A DNA stretch of 29,832 nt, taken from positions 1 through 29,832 of the forward strand of contig QMPB01000003.1 in the NCBI GenBank assembly GCA_003648395.1. Reading direction: 5' to 3'. This stretch comes from Bacteroidota bacterium. GTDB taxonomy: Bacteria > Bacteroidota > Bacteroidia > Bacteroidales > UBA1556. Below are positions 8,046 to 16,197 of this stretch, one piece after another; within the stretch, counting starts at the first letter, position 1; the number at the start of each line of letters is the position of its first letter. Position numbers and translations under genes: made by a program. A model generated the notes under the pieces. That model searched no databases. It saw nothing but the letters and a program-made list of their open reading frames with translations, and had not been told where the DNA came from.

Positions 8046-10013
8046 ATGAAGCTAAATTTAGACCCAAAACAAAATTATCAAGACTCCTCAGATAGTATTG
8101 GCTATGTAAAAAGAAAAGATGCCAAACAAGGTGATTACGACCGCATCGGTTTTATGTCTGGACTTGAAGTTCATCAACAAATTTTTACAGAAAAAAAACT
8201 TTTTTGCCAATGCCCTGCTGGACAATTTCATAAACATGACGATTTTGATGCTGAGCTGGTCAGACACATGCGTCCAACACTCAGTGAATTAGGTGAATAT
8301 GACGGAACTGCTTTAATGGAATTTAGGACTAAGAAAGAGATTGTTTACAGAATTAAACATGAGACTACCTGTACTTACGAAGTCGATGACACTCCTCCTT
8401 TTCCAATGAATAGAGAAGCTTTAGAGAATTCTTTGGAAATCTCATTATTGTCAAAACTAAATATTGTAGGTGAAGTTCACATTACTCGAAAACAATATCT
8501 AGATGGTAGTATTCCTGCAGGTTTTCAGCGTACTGCTATTATTGGTGTAGAAGGAGAGATTGAATTAAAGAATAAAAAAGTTCGTCTTATTCAGTTAAGT
8601 ATTGAAGAAGATAGCTGCCGAGAGATTTCTGACATTGGACATATAAGAACATATAAAACTGATAGACTTGGAATGCCATTAATCGAGACAGTTACTTATC
8701 CCGATTTTGTAAATCCTGACGAAGTAAAAGAAGGTTGCGATTATATTCGTTTTTTGAACAGAAGTACTGGCAAAGTAAGAACAGGAATTGGTGCAGGAAG
8801 ACAAGATGTAAATGTAAGTTGCAGAGGTGGAAGCAGAGTTGAAATAAAAGGAGTGGCTCACACTAAATGGATACCTGAGCTATCTCATAATGAAGCTTAC
8901 CGTCAGTGGGCATTATTGAATATTAAAGATCTATTAAATAAAAACATTACTGATACTGCGAATTGGAAAACTGAGCATATTTTACTTGATGAAAATCATT
9001 TTAAAGGCAATAATATTGTTGAATCCCATTTCAATAACAATCGTAAAATTGTTGCAGTAAAACTACCTCATTTTTATAAAATTCTATCTCATTTTGTACA
9101 ACCAGGAAAGGTTTTTGCCAATGAAATAAGTGAAAGGCTTAAGGTTATTGCTTGTCTTAACCAACCAAATATGACTCATAGCGAAGACCTGAATCCTATT
9201 CTTAAAGAAAATGAGGTAATAAATATTTTCAAAAAGCTTAATGCTAATAAGGACGACGCTTTTGTATTGTTTTTTGCACCCGAAGAAGACATAAAAACTG
9301 CCATAGAAACCATTGAAGAAAGATGCCAAATGGCTTTAGTGGGTGTCCCCGAGGAAACTAGAAAATCTTTTGGCAACGGTACTACAATTTTTGAAAGAGT
9401 TCTACCTGGTGCAGACAGAATGTATCCTGATACCGATTCTGCTCCTATTCCACTGAGCGAAGAATATATCGAAACCATTAGAAAAAGAATTCCTTCTGAC
9501 ATAATAGATAGATATCACCAACTAAAAAAATGGGATATAGCAAAAGACACTTACACTTATATTTTTTCAAAAAATCTTTATCCTTTGCTTGAAAAAATAA
9601 TAAAAGAGCTTAATATTCCTGCAAAATACATTGGAACATTCTTAGGACATAATCTAAAATATATCGAAGGACATTATAAATCAATGGATAAATTCAATTA
9701 TAATTTAATCTTTGATTTATTCAAATACATCAGCGATAATGGACTTAGATTACAAATTGCTGAACCTATGATTCTAGAGTTATATCAACATCCAAAGATG
9801 GATTTTGATTCAATTCTACAGACAATAAAATTTAAGAAAATTAGTGAAGATGAAATAATTGCTCAAATTTCATTCTTGAGAGAAAAATTTAAAGCAGTAG
9901 CAAGAAAGCAAGGCAAAGAATATGAGCATAAGTGGATAATGGGTCAATTGCATTATTTGGCAAAAGGAAATATCGACTTAAGTAAATTAAGTGCAAATAT
10001 TAAAGAGAATTAA
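8046..10013 (+). CDS. gatE: Glu-tRNA(Gln) amidotransferase subunit E (GatE, archaeal-type)
   Basis: GatE binds misacylated Glu-tRNA(Gln), phosphorylates the glutamate and converts it to Gln-tRNA(Gln) with ammonia from GatD. Visible domains: the GatB/GatE cradle (about 30-290), with IGFMSGLEVHQQIFTEKKLFC near the start, YEVDDTPPFPMN and RKQYLDGSIPAGFQRT; then an AspRS-like insertion (about 320-440, with VAVKLPHFYKILSHFVQPGK), which separates GatE from bacterial GatB; then the helical and YqeY-like tail (about 490-655). The 655-residue length and the insertion fit GatE, not GatB (about 475 residues). The stop is three bases before the gatD ATG. GatDE is described as the archaeal amidotransferase, so its presence in a Bacteroidota context is notable. 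The gene has the same AT-rich composition as its neighbours, so any transfer is old. Confidence 0.93.
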   Translation: MKLNLDPKQNYQDSSDSIGYVKRKDAKQGDYDRIGFMSGLEVHQQIFTEKKLFCQCPAGQFHKHDDFDAELVRHMRPTLSELGEYDGTALMEFRTKKEIVYRIKHETTCTYEVDDTPPFPMNREALENSLEISLLSKLNIVGEVHITRKQYLDGSIPAGFQRTAIIGVEGEIELKNKKVRLIQLSIEEDSCREISDIGHIRTYKTDRLGMPLIETVTYPDFVNPDEVKEGCDYIRFLNRSTGKVRTGIGAGRQDVNVSCRGGSRVEIKGVAHTKWIPELSHNEAYRQWALLNIKDLLNKNITDTANWKTEHILLDENHFKGNNIVESHFNNNRKIVAVKLPHFYKILSHFVQPGKVFANEISERLKVIACLNQPNMTHSEDLNPILKENEVINIFKKLNANKDDAFVLFFAPEEDIKTAIETIEERCQMALVGVPEETRKSFGNGTTIFERVLPGADRMYPDTDSAPIPLSEEYIETIRKRIPSDIIDRYHQLKKWDIAKDTYTYIFSKNLYPLLEKIIKELNIPAKYIGTFLGHNLKYIEGHYKSMDKFNYNLIFDLFKYISDNGLRLQIAEPMILELYQHPKMDFDSILQTIKFKKISEDEIIAQISFLREKFKAVARKQGKEYEHKWIMGQLHYLAKGNIDLSKLSANIKEN

Positions 10014-10016
10014 GAA

Positions 10017-11399
10017 ATGGACGAATTATTTCAAGGATATAAAGGCGAAGCATTAGAATTGCTTAAAAAATATAATGTTAGAGTTTGGGGTCAGGCTACA
10101 ATTGAAACCACTAGAGGTCCATTTGTCGGTACTGTTTTGCCTCGCTCGGAGAATGATGACGACAAGCATATAGTAATGAAAATTATTACTGGCTATAATG
10201 TTGGAATCGATACTAATACTATTACCAATATGGTAGAAACTGGCTATAAAAAAGCTAATTATGCCATTCCTGAGAAAGAATTTCCACGCACAGAAGGTTT
10301 GCCTGAGGTAAAGCTTTTTGGAACTGGAGGAACAATTGCTTCACGTCTCGATTATAGAACAGGAGCTGTAATTCCTGCATTTTCACCTGGTGAACTTTAT
10401 GGTGCTGTACCTGAGCTAGCAGATATCTGTAATCTTGAAACAGAGAAAGTATTTGCTGTTTTTAGTGAGAATATGGGTCCTGAGCAATATATGTCGCTTG
10501 CTAAAGCTATTGGAAGAGAAATAGAAAAAGGAGTAGATGGGATTGTAATTGGTCATGGAACTGACACTTTACATCATACTGCCGCTGCATTAACTTTTAT
10601 GGTACAAGATTCTCCAATACCTATTGTTTTAGTTGGTTCTCAACGTTCGTCTGACAGACCTAGCTCCGATGCAGCACTTAACCTAATGCACGCAATGCGT
10701 ACTGCTGGTCATAGCGATATTGCTGAAGTAATGGTTTGTATGTTTGGCCCTACTTCCGACGATTATGGGTTACTCCACAGAGGAACTCGTGTAAGAAAAA
10801 TGCACTCTTCTTATCGTTCAACATTTCGCACTATTGGAGATGTGCCAATTGCAAGAGTTACTAAAAATGAAATTATTCCAATCAAAAAATCATATAAAAA
10901 GCGAAGAAACGACAGAAATGTAAAAATAATGCCATTCTTTGAGAAAAAAATTGGAATGTTATACTTCTGGCCAGGAATGCAATCTGATGTTTTAGATTCC
11001 TTGATTGAAAACGGTTATAAAGGAATAATAATAGTTGGAACTGGACTTGGCCATGTAAATAAAGATTTGTATCCAGCAATAGAAAGAGCACAAGAAAAAG
11101 GAATTCCTGTATTTATGACTCTTCAAACTATTTGGGGATATACTCATATGTTTGTTTATGATACTGGTAGAGATTTAATGGCAAAAGGCATTATTCCATT
11201 GGGAAATATGCTTCCTGAAGTTGCTTGGGTAAAACTAAGTTGGGTAATGGGGCAAACTTCTGATTATGATGAAGTGAAGAAAATGATGCTAGATCCAATT
11301 AATGACGAAATAACTGAACGCGAGCCTTATAATGGGTATCTTGTTTTTCAAGGTGGTGTTCCTGATGTTGAGGAGTTTATTAAGAAGGTTCATAAATAG
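10017..11399 (+). CDS. gatD: Glu-tRNA(Gln) amidotransferase subunit D (GatD, asparaginase-like)
   Basis: GatD releases ammonia for GatE by an asparaginase/glutaminase-type reaction. The N-terminal 90 residues form the small Tudor-like domain that is present in GatD and absent from ordinary asparaginases (WGQATIETTRGPFVGTVLP). The asparaginase domain follows with all expected catalytic residues: the Thr in GTGGTIAS (102-109, Thr106), Thr182-Asp183 in GHGTDTLHH, and Lys261 in GTRVRKMHSSYR. The order gatE then gatD, three bases apart, implies co-expression. The N-terminal domain plus adjacency to gatE rules out a plain L-asparaginase. A short stem-loop follows the stop (11408-11430). Confidence 0.93.
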   Translation: MDELFQGYKGEALELLKKYNVRVWGQATIETTRGPFVGTVLPRSENDDDKHIVMKIITGYNVGIDTNTITNMVETGYKKANYAIPEKEFPRTEGLPEVKLFGTGGTIASRLDYRTGAVIPAFSPGELYGAVPELADICNLETEKVFAVFSENMGPEQYMSLAKAIGREIEKGVDGIVIGHGTDTLHHTAAALTFMVQDSPIPIVLVGSQRSSDRPSSDAALNLMHAMRTAGHSDIAEVMVCMFGPTSDDYGLLHRGTRVRKMHSSYRSTFRTIGDVPIARVTKNEIIPIKKSYKKRRNDRNVKIMPFFEKKIGMLYFWPGMQSDVLDSLIENGYKGIIIVGTGLGHVNKDLYPAIERAQEKGIPVFMTLQTIWGYTHMFVYDTGRDLMAKGIIPLGNMLPEVAWVKLSWVMGQTSDYDEVKKMMLDPINDEITEREPYNGYLVFQGGVPDVEEFIKKVHK

Positions 11400-11407
11400 A
11401 AAATTAA

Positions 11408-11430
11408 TTAATGTGAGTGTCTCATATTAA
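11408..11430 (+). terminator. Stem-loop downstream of gatD, possible weak terminator
   Basis: TTAATGTGAG-TGT-CTCATATTAA forms a 10-pair stem (one G-T pair) with a 3-base loop, nine bases after the gatD stop. The following CTTTGTT is a poor U tract, so termination is uncertain. Part of it resembles the sequence around the end of cdd at 21553-21590. Confidence 0.4.
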
Positions 11431-11554
11431 CTTTGTTACTCTGTGATTTCATTGTGTTACTTTGCACTACAACTTAATAAGTTATTACACAAAAGATTCA
11501 CAGAGTATAATCAAAAATAAACAAAGCTTTAATTATGTTATAATTAACTATTTA

Positions 11555-12298
11555 TTAAATTAACCCCAACAACTCCGACATCGCCTCAGTAGCCTTTGCC
11601 CTGATAAAAACATCAGTAATACTTTGTGTAAAACTTGATTCTTCAATGTTTATTTCAATAATTTTAGCTCCATTTTGTTTTGCCAAATGTGGTATTTGAC
11701 TAGCAGGCATTATCTCACCTGTAGTTCCAATTAAAATGAAAACTTCTGCGGTATTTGCTGCATTTATTGACTCTTGATAAGCTTTTGTTGGAATCCCTTC
11801 GCCAAAAAAAATAAAATCTGGTTTTAATAGTCCATTACAATTATTTTTTAAGCACCTTGGAGCTTTCTCATCAAGAGTTATATTATCTCGCTGATATATT
11901 TTACCACAGTCCATACATACAAATTGCCTTGCATTGCCATGAAACTCGTAAACGGTTTTGCTCCCTGCTTCTTGATGCAGGTTATCAATATTCTGAGTTA
12001 TAATAGATTTTAATAGTCCCTTTTGCTCCAACTTGGCTAAACCAATATGCGCTACATTTGGCTTAGCTTCACCAAAGAAATCAAAAAATAAATTCTTAAT
12101 TGCTGGCCATGATTCTTGAGGTTTCTGAGAGAAATAGTTTAAATCAAGAATTATTGGATCATATTTATTCCAAAGTCCTCCCTCTCCTCTAAAAGGAGGA
12201 ATTCCACTTTCAACAGAAATACCGGCACCTGTAAAAGCAACGGTATATTTAGAATTACGAATTATTTCTGCAGCTACTTGAATTTCATTACTCAACAT
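11555..12298 (-). CDS. Sir2-family NAD-dependent protein deacylase
   Basis: 247 residues with a complete sirtuin core: GAGIS (24-28), SGIPPFR (31-37), TQNIDNLH (101-108), catalytic His120 in VYEFHG, and a zinc site with Cys128, Cys131, Cys149 and Cys154 (second pair is C-x4-C instead of the usual C-x2-C). Sirtuins remove acyl groups from lysine using NAD. The Tyr and Arg of the class III desuccinylase signature (Y-x-x-R after the first helix) are not seen, as that stretch reads ESWPAIKNLF, so plain deacetylation is more likely than desuccinylation. The start codon lies inside the end of gldD (11-base overlap), so it is the last gene of the ccm-gld transcript. Confidence 0.9.
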   Translation of the reverse strand: MLSNEIQVAAEIIRNSKYTVAFTGAGISVESGIPPFRGEGGLWNKYDPIILDLNYFSQKPQESWPAIKNLFFDFFGEAKPNVAHIGLAKLEQKGLLKSIITQNIDNLHQEAGSKTVYEFHGNARQFVCMDCGKIYQRDNITLDEKAPRCLKNNCNGLLKPDFIFFGEGIPTKAYQESINAANTAEVFILIGTTGEIMPASQIPHLAKQNGAKIIEINIEESSFTQSITDVFIRAKATEAMSELLGLI

Positions 12299-12884
12299 TA
12301 TCTTTCCATTTAAAACTCTTTATCATCTGTTGAATATCTGCTCCAATTGCATTAATTACAGGCTCTAAAGAATCGTTCTGTGGTTCCATATTGAAGTATA
12401 ACGAACCTCTAATAAAGTGCTTTACACTATCTGTCAGAAAGAAATTAATTGGGCTGGCAACTCTAGCGCCTTTTATTTCATAAATTAATCCATAAACTTT
12501 ATTTTCAGGAATAAGAACAAGATCCTGCTTAATATCATTAGCAACAGATATATGCTTATATGCTAGCTCGTGAGCATCATTTAACATCCTATTTACATCA
12601 TTATGAATATCGTTATATGTAATATAAATTCTAGCCTTAAAATATGGATAATCTATAAAAATCCAATTTGGATGCTTTGAATTATTTGCATTTGTTATTT
12701 GGGCATAATCAGCATAATCAAATGAAAATGGGTAATTTGTGTCTAACGTATTAAAACTATGCTCTGGAATATCAATTCTGAAATATGCCCTTGGTTTTGG
12801 CATTGGGTTATCAATGCAAGATACTATCAATAACAATTGAGAAAGAAATATCACAAGCAATAAACTCTTAACTTTAATTGACAT
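12288..12884 (-). CDS. gldD: Gliding motility lipoprotein GldD
   Basis: 198 residues with a type II signal peptide (lipobox IVSC, Cys23) and the GldD hallmark right after it, PKPRAYFRIDIPEHSF. The tail LIYEIKGARVASPINFFLTDS, followed by HFIRGSLYF, also fits the family. GldD is one of the lipoproteins associated with gliding motility and type IX secretion in Bacteroidota, but its exact role is not settled. It follows gldE by six bases, the common gene order of the phylum. GldD homologues also occur in non-gliding relatives, so motility cannot be assumed. Confidence 0.9.
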   Translation of the reverse strand: MSIKVKSLLLVIFLSQLLLIVSCIDNPMPKPRAYFRIDIPEHSFNTLDTNYPFSFDYADYAQITNANNSKHPNWIFIDYPYFKARIYITYNDIHNDVNRMLNDAHELAYKHISVANDIKQDLVLIPENKVYGLIYEIKGARVASPINFFLTDSVKHFIRGSLYFNMEPQNDSLEPVINAIGADIQQMIKSFKWKDNVE

Positions 12885-12890
12885 ATTCTT

Positions 12891-14237
12891 TTATACTAAT
12901 TTTTTAACTTTAACTCTACTTATTCTTCTTTTATCCATTTCTAAAACCTCAAATTCAATATCATGCGATTTAAGTTTCTCATGAATCTTTGGGAAATCAC
13001 CCTTTAATTCTAATACTAGACCAGCAAGTGAGTCTGCCTCTCCCCTAACCTCATCAAATATTTCATTATCAATTTCTATGGCTTTACAGAAATCATTTAT
13101 ACTACTTTTTGCTTCAAATACCCATGTATTATCAGCAATTTTCTTAAACTGGAAATCTTCGCTTTCCACATCATATTCATCGCTAATCTCTCCAACTATT
13201 TCCTCTAAAACATCTTCCAAAGTTACAATTCCTGAAGTTCCTCCATACTCATCTACTACTATTGCAAGGTGTATTTTCTTTGCTCTAAACTCTTGTAATA
13301 AGTCATTTATTTTTTTATTCTCAGGTACAAAAAATGCTGGTCGTATTTTAGACTTCCACAATAAATTATCTTCATCGAGATACGACAACAAATCTTTTAC
13401 ATATAATACACCTTTAATCTTGTCCAAGCTTTCATGATATACTGGAATACGAGAGTAACCCCATTCTTGAATATGCTCAATTACTTCTGAGAATTTTACA
13501 TCAAAATCTAATGCTTTAACATCTACTCGAGCTTTCATAATTTCGCTCACCTCAGTATCTCCAAATGTAGCTATTCCTTTGAGTATTTTTTTATCCTCTT
13601 CTTCCACCTCCATATTATCCAATTCACCAGCAAGATCAACCACATCAGACAAATCCTCCATACTCAATTGGGGTTTCTTATTTTCTAAATGCTTGTCGAT
13701 AACACTTGTTGTTTTACTTAAAACAAAAATTAATGGTCGAAACACTTTTAGAATAATTAATAAAGGCTTTGTCATTATTGCAATGAAAGCCATTGGTTTC
13801 TGCTTAGCCATAATCTTAGGCATAATTTCACCAAATAATAATAGTACTGAAGTTATCAATACAACCTGAATCACAAAACCAAATATTGGTGTTTGACTGA
13901 AATCAAATATCTCTTGAGTAAATAAAGCAGACAGCAGAACAATACCAATATTAATAAAATTATTACTAATTAGAATCCCTGCTAATAAATCTTTAGGAGA
14001 ATTCAACAATTTCAGTATACTAATAGACGATTTGCTCTCACTTTCTTCCAGTTCGTCTCTTAAAGTAGGATTAATAGAAAAGAATGCTATCTCAGAACCT
14101 GAAATCATACCTGATAATAACAATAGCAATGCTATTACTACTAACATAATAATAGATTCAAATGTAAATCCAATAAATATTGAAGGGATTGATGGTATAA
14201 ATGTTAAAAGGACAAGTAAAGGTTCCGGGTCTTCCAT
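12891..14237 (-). CDS. gldE: Gliding-motility-associated protein GldE (CNNM/CBS/CorC-type membrane protein)
   Basis: 448 residues. A DUF21/CNNM membrane domain (about 20-195, four hydrophobic segments, with SGSEIAFFSINPTLRDELEE) is followed by a CBS pair (about 215-335, with VDEYGGTSGIVTLEDVLEEI in the second repeat) and a CorC_HlyC domain (about 350-445, with WVFEAKSSINDF and SLAGLVLE). This is the architecture of CorC/TlyC transport proteins linked to divalent cation efflux. The specific name rests on its place directly before gldD. In model gliders GldE partly overlaps GldD in function. The molecular activity of GldE has not been established. Confidence 0.88.
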   Translation of the reverse strand: MEDPEPLLVLLTFIPSIPSIFIGFTFESIIMLVVIALLLLLSGMISGSEIAFFSINPTLRDELEESESKSSISILKLLNSPKDLLAGILISNNFINIGIVLLSALFTQEIFDFSQTPIFGFVIQVVLITSVLLLFGEIMPKIMAKQKPMAFIAIMTKPLLIILKVFRPLIFVLSKTTSVIDKHLENKKPQLSMEDLSDVVDLAGELDNMEVEEEDKKILKGIATFGDTEVSEIMKARVDVKALDFDVKFSEVIEHIQEWGYSRIPVYHESLDKIKGVLYVKDLLSYLDEDNLLWKSKIRPAFFVPENKKINDLLQEFRAKKIHLAIVVDEYGGTSGIVTLEDVLEEIVGEISDEYDVESEDFQFKKIADNTWVFEAKSSINDFCKAIEIDNEIFDEVRGEADSLAGLVLELKGDFPKIHEKLKSHDIEFEVLEMDKRRISRVKVKKLV

Positions 14238-14297
14238 TAATTTGAATAGATTGATTTATAGCGCGAAATTAATAAATTCTACGACAAATAATAAATA

Positions 14298-14702
14298 TTA
14301 ATTAAGTTTTTTAACCTTAATATCCGAAGCTTTCCCCTCATATTTTGACGGGCATTTTAAAAGAATATTCTTTGCTCTAAATTCATTATCTTTCATATTA
14401 CCTGTCACTACAACTTGAGTACTTCTTTCAAAATCTTGGGGCTTTGGTTTATTTACTATTACTTTTCTATTTTCATTATTCTCATCGAACATATAAAAGC
14501 TAAACTCATCCGAATTTTCTAATGCATTATAATAAATAACCTTTGTTGTATCTAGTTTGCCAACAATATCGTATGTTTTATTAGGATTTTCGGCTGCTAC
14601 TTTAAAGCTGGCATATGAACCACTGTTGGTATTTAAACTTACAACCATCACACCCATTAATACAGCTATAACAATTATTAAAAATATATTTGTTTTCTTC
14701 AT
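14298..14702 (-). CDS. ccmE: Cytochrome c maturation haem chaperone CcmE, CxxxY type
   Basis: 134 residues. One N-terminal membrane anchor (about 5-23) is followed by a small OB-fold beta domain. CcmE carries haem covalently in the periplasm and hands it to the haem lyase CcmF/H. The classical haem-binding histidine (HxxxY) is replaced by cysteine here: CPSKY, residues 117-121. That CxxxY form is known from archaea and some bacteria such as Desulfovibrio. ccmE starts two bases after the stop of the CcmD-like ORF, so translation is probably coupled. Confidence 0.9.
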   Translation of the reverse strand: MKKTNIFLIIVIAVLMGVMVVSLNTNSGSYASFKVAAENPNKTYDIVGKLDTTKVIYYNALENSDEFSFYMFDENNENRKVIVNKPKPQDFERSTQVVVTGNMKDNEFRAKNILLKCPSKYEGKASDIKVKKLN

Positions 14703-14704
14703 CT

Positions 14705-14833
14705 TTAATTATCCTTTATTCTTTTTTCAATTTTAGAAATTTTTCTATCTAAAGAGAACATATATATTGCTAAACCTATTAATATTACAGACAATACTGC
14801 AACTACCACATATATTTTATATTGATCTTCCAT
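14705..14833 (-). CDS. ccmD: CcmD-like small membrane protein, 42 residues
   Basis: The ATG at 14833 opens a 42-codon frame ending at TAA 14705-14707. The protein is MEDQ, then one hydrophobic segment of about 18 residues (VVVAVLSVILIGLAIYMF), then a basic, charged tail with DRKISKIEKR. Size, single membrane helix, charged C-terminus and position exactly between ccmC and ccmE (2-3 base gaps both sides) match CcmD, which helps release haem-loaded CcmE from CcmC. Sequence identity in this family is low, so position and shape carry the call. Confidence 0.8.
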   Translation of the reverse strand: MEDQYKIYVVVAVLSVILIGLAIYMFSLDRKISKIEKRIKDN

Positions 14834-14835
14834 AA

Positions 14836-15504
14836 TTAATCTAATTCTTTTTCTTCAATAAAATTTTCTATTCTCTTATACCTAACTTTCAGATTAAGCA
14901 CCCATAAGCTTAGCATAATCCAACCTATAAGAGCAGGGTAAAATACATATCTCATTGTGGCATCCATATCTCCAAAAGCAGGATTTCCGTCACCACTTCC
15001 TGGATGAAGTGTATCAACAGACAAACGAGGGAGAACACCCACAAACACCAACAAAATTACAAATGCAAATATATTATACACAGCTGAAATTCTAGCACGC
15101 TTCTCATCATCAGGCACAGCAGAACGAAGCACCAAATATGCAAAATAAACTAATAAACTTACTGCTGCTCCATTGAGATGAGGATCATTTGCCCATGGTT
15201 CGCCCCATGTAAAAGTGGCCCAAAGCATCCCAGTTATTATACCCAGAATACCAAAATATACTCCCACATTAACGGCTTCATTAGCTTTTAAATCGTGTTC
15301 CATTTTCCCAGAGGAAAGAAACTTTATACTGCTAGTAAATGAAGCTGTCATTACAGCAAGCATAGCAAACCACATTCCCACATGAAAAAACACATTTCGC
15401 AATGTATCACCAATATTTGTATCTGGTATTTGAATGGTAAAACCTGCTAATATTGCATACAAAAGCAATACAATTGAGAGTATTTTATACCAGTAATTCT
15501 TCAT
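14836..15504 (-). CDS. ccmC: Haem handling membrane protein CcmC
   Basis: About 222 residues with six hydrophobic segments. The start is the ATG at 15504 (MKNYWYK); two codons further upstream only a TTG is available. The tryptophan-rich loop reads WGEPWANDPH (100-109), the Bacteroidota form of the WWD motif. Haem-ligand candidates are His41 (FFHVGMWF) and His167 (TLHPG). CcmC positions haem for covalent loading on CcmE at the outer face of the inner membrane. It sits between ccmB and ccmD. The ccmF/ccsA-type proteins share the WWD motif but are larger, so CcmC is the better call. Confidence 0.9.
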   Translation of the reverse strand: MKNYWYKILSIVLLLYAILAGFTIQIPDTNIGDTLRNVFFHVGMWFAMLAVMTASFTSSIKFLSSGKMEHDLKANEAVNVGVYFGILGIITGMLWATFTWGEPWANDPHLNGAAVSLLVYFAYLVLRSAVPDDEKRARISAVYNIFAFVILLVFVGVLPRLSVDTLHPGSGDGNPAFGDMDATMRYVFYPALIGWIMLSLWVLNLKVRYKRIENFIEEKELD

Positions 15505-15526
15505 TATCAACTATTTATATTTATAA

Positions 15527-16186
15527 CTATTCTTTCCAAAGATATGGAAATAGTATATACGATAACATAATAACTATTAGGTTCAATCCGAAAACCATTC
15601 CTAAGAGTTTATAAGCCTCCATCGTAAAATCAGATGTTTCTAAGGCAATACCAGAAAGTTTCATTAGTGCTAACAGAAATGGCAACATTAATGGAAAACT
15701 TAATATCGCCATTAGAGCAAAATTATTATCAGATCGAGATGCAATTGCTGCTACCATAGTAAGAGTGGAAGCAAAACCTAAAGAGCCTAATACTAAACTT
15801 GCAAAGAATAATAAGCTACCTTCAATCATATTTCCTAAAAACAACTGAAATACAACAAATGTAATCAACACTACAAGAAACATCATTATGCTATTGTAAA
15901 TTATTTTAGACAATATAACCGACTGAGGAGCAGATAATGAATAGTAATAGAAATGTCTTGCTGGTCTTTCTTGAACAAAGCTTTTTGAAGCTGCATTTAC
16001 AGAAGCAAAAAGCAGAATTATCCAAAACATTACATTCCACGAGTGTGAATCAATGTCTCCTTGAAAAGATAAATACGTAATGAAAACTGTAGAGAAAACA
16101 TAAAGCACTATGGAATTAATGGCATACTTCTGCCTTAATTCCATTTGTATATCTTTATATAAAAGTGCCTTAATTTCGTTCCACAT
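15527..16186 (-). CDS. ccmB: Haem exporter membrane subunit CcmB
   Basis: 219 residues, matching the usual CcmB length of about 220. Six hydrophobic segments are visible. The N-terminus (ALLYKDIQMELRQKY) and the FVQERPARHFYYYSLSAPQ stretch after the second helix are characteristic. CcmB works as the permease of the CcmAB ATPase, which releases holo-CcmE from CcmC. No ccmA gene is in the window, though ccmB, ccmC, ccmD and ccmE are contiguous. It begins 11 bases after the thiL stop, so thiL and the ccm genes probably share a transcript. Confidence 0.9.
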   Translation of the reverse strand: MWNEIKALLYKDIQMELRQKYAINSIVLYVFSTVFITYLSFQGDIDSHSWNVMFWIILLFASVNAASKSFVQERPARHFYYYSLSAPQSVILSKIIYNSIMMFLVVLITFVVFQLFLGNMIEGSLLFFASLVLGSLGFASTLTMVAAIASRSDNNFALMAILSFPLMLPFLLALMKLSGIALETSDFTMEAYKLLGMVFGLNLIVIMLSYILFPYLWKE

Positions 16187-16197
16187 AGTGACAGTAA

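Noticed and set aside
10017..11399. Plain L-asparaginase
   Set aside because: The N-terminal extra domain and adjacency to gatE make GatD the better call.
11438..11508. Inverted pair ACTCTGTGATT / ATTCACAGAGT downstream of gatD
   Set aside because: The arms are about 50 bases apart with no compact stem, and similar words are common in AT-rich gaps.
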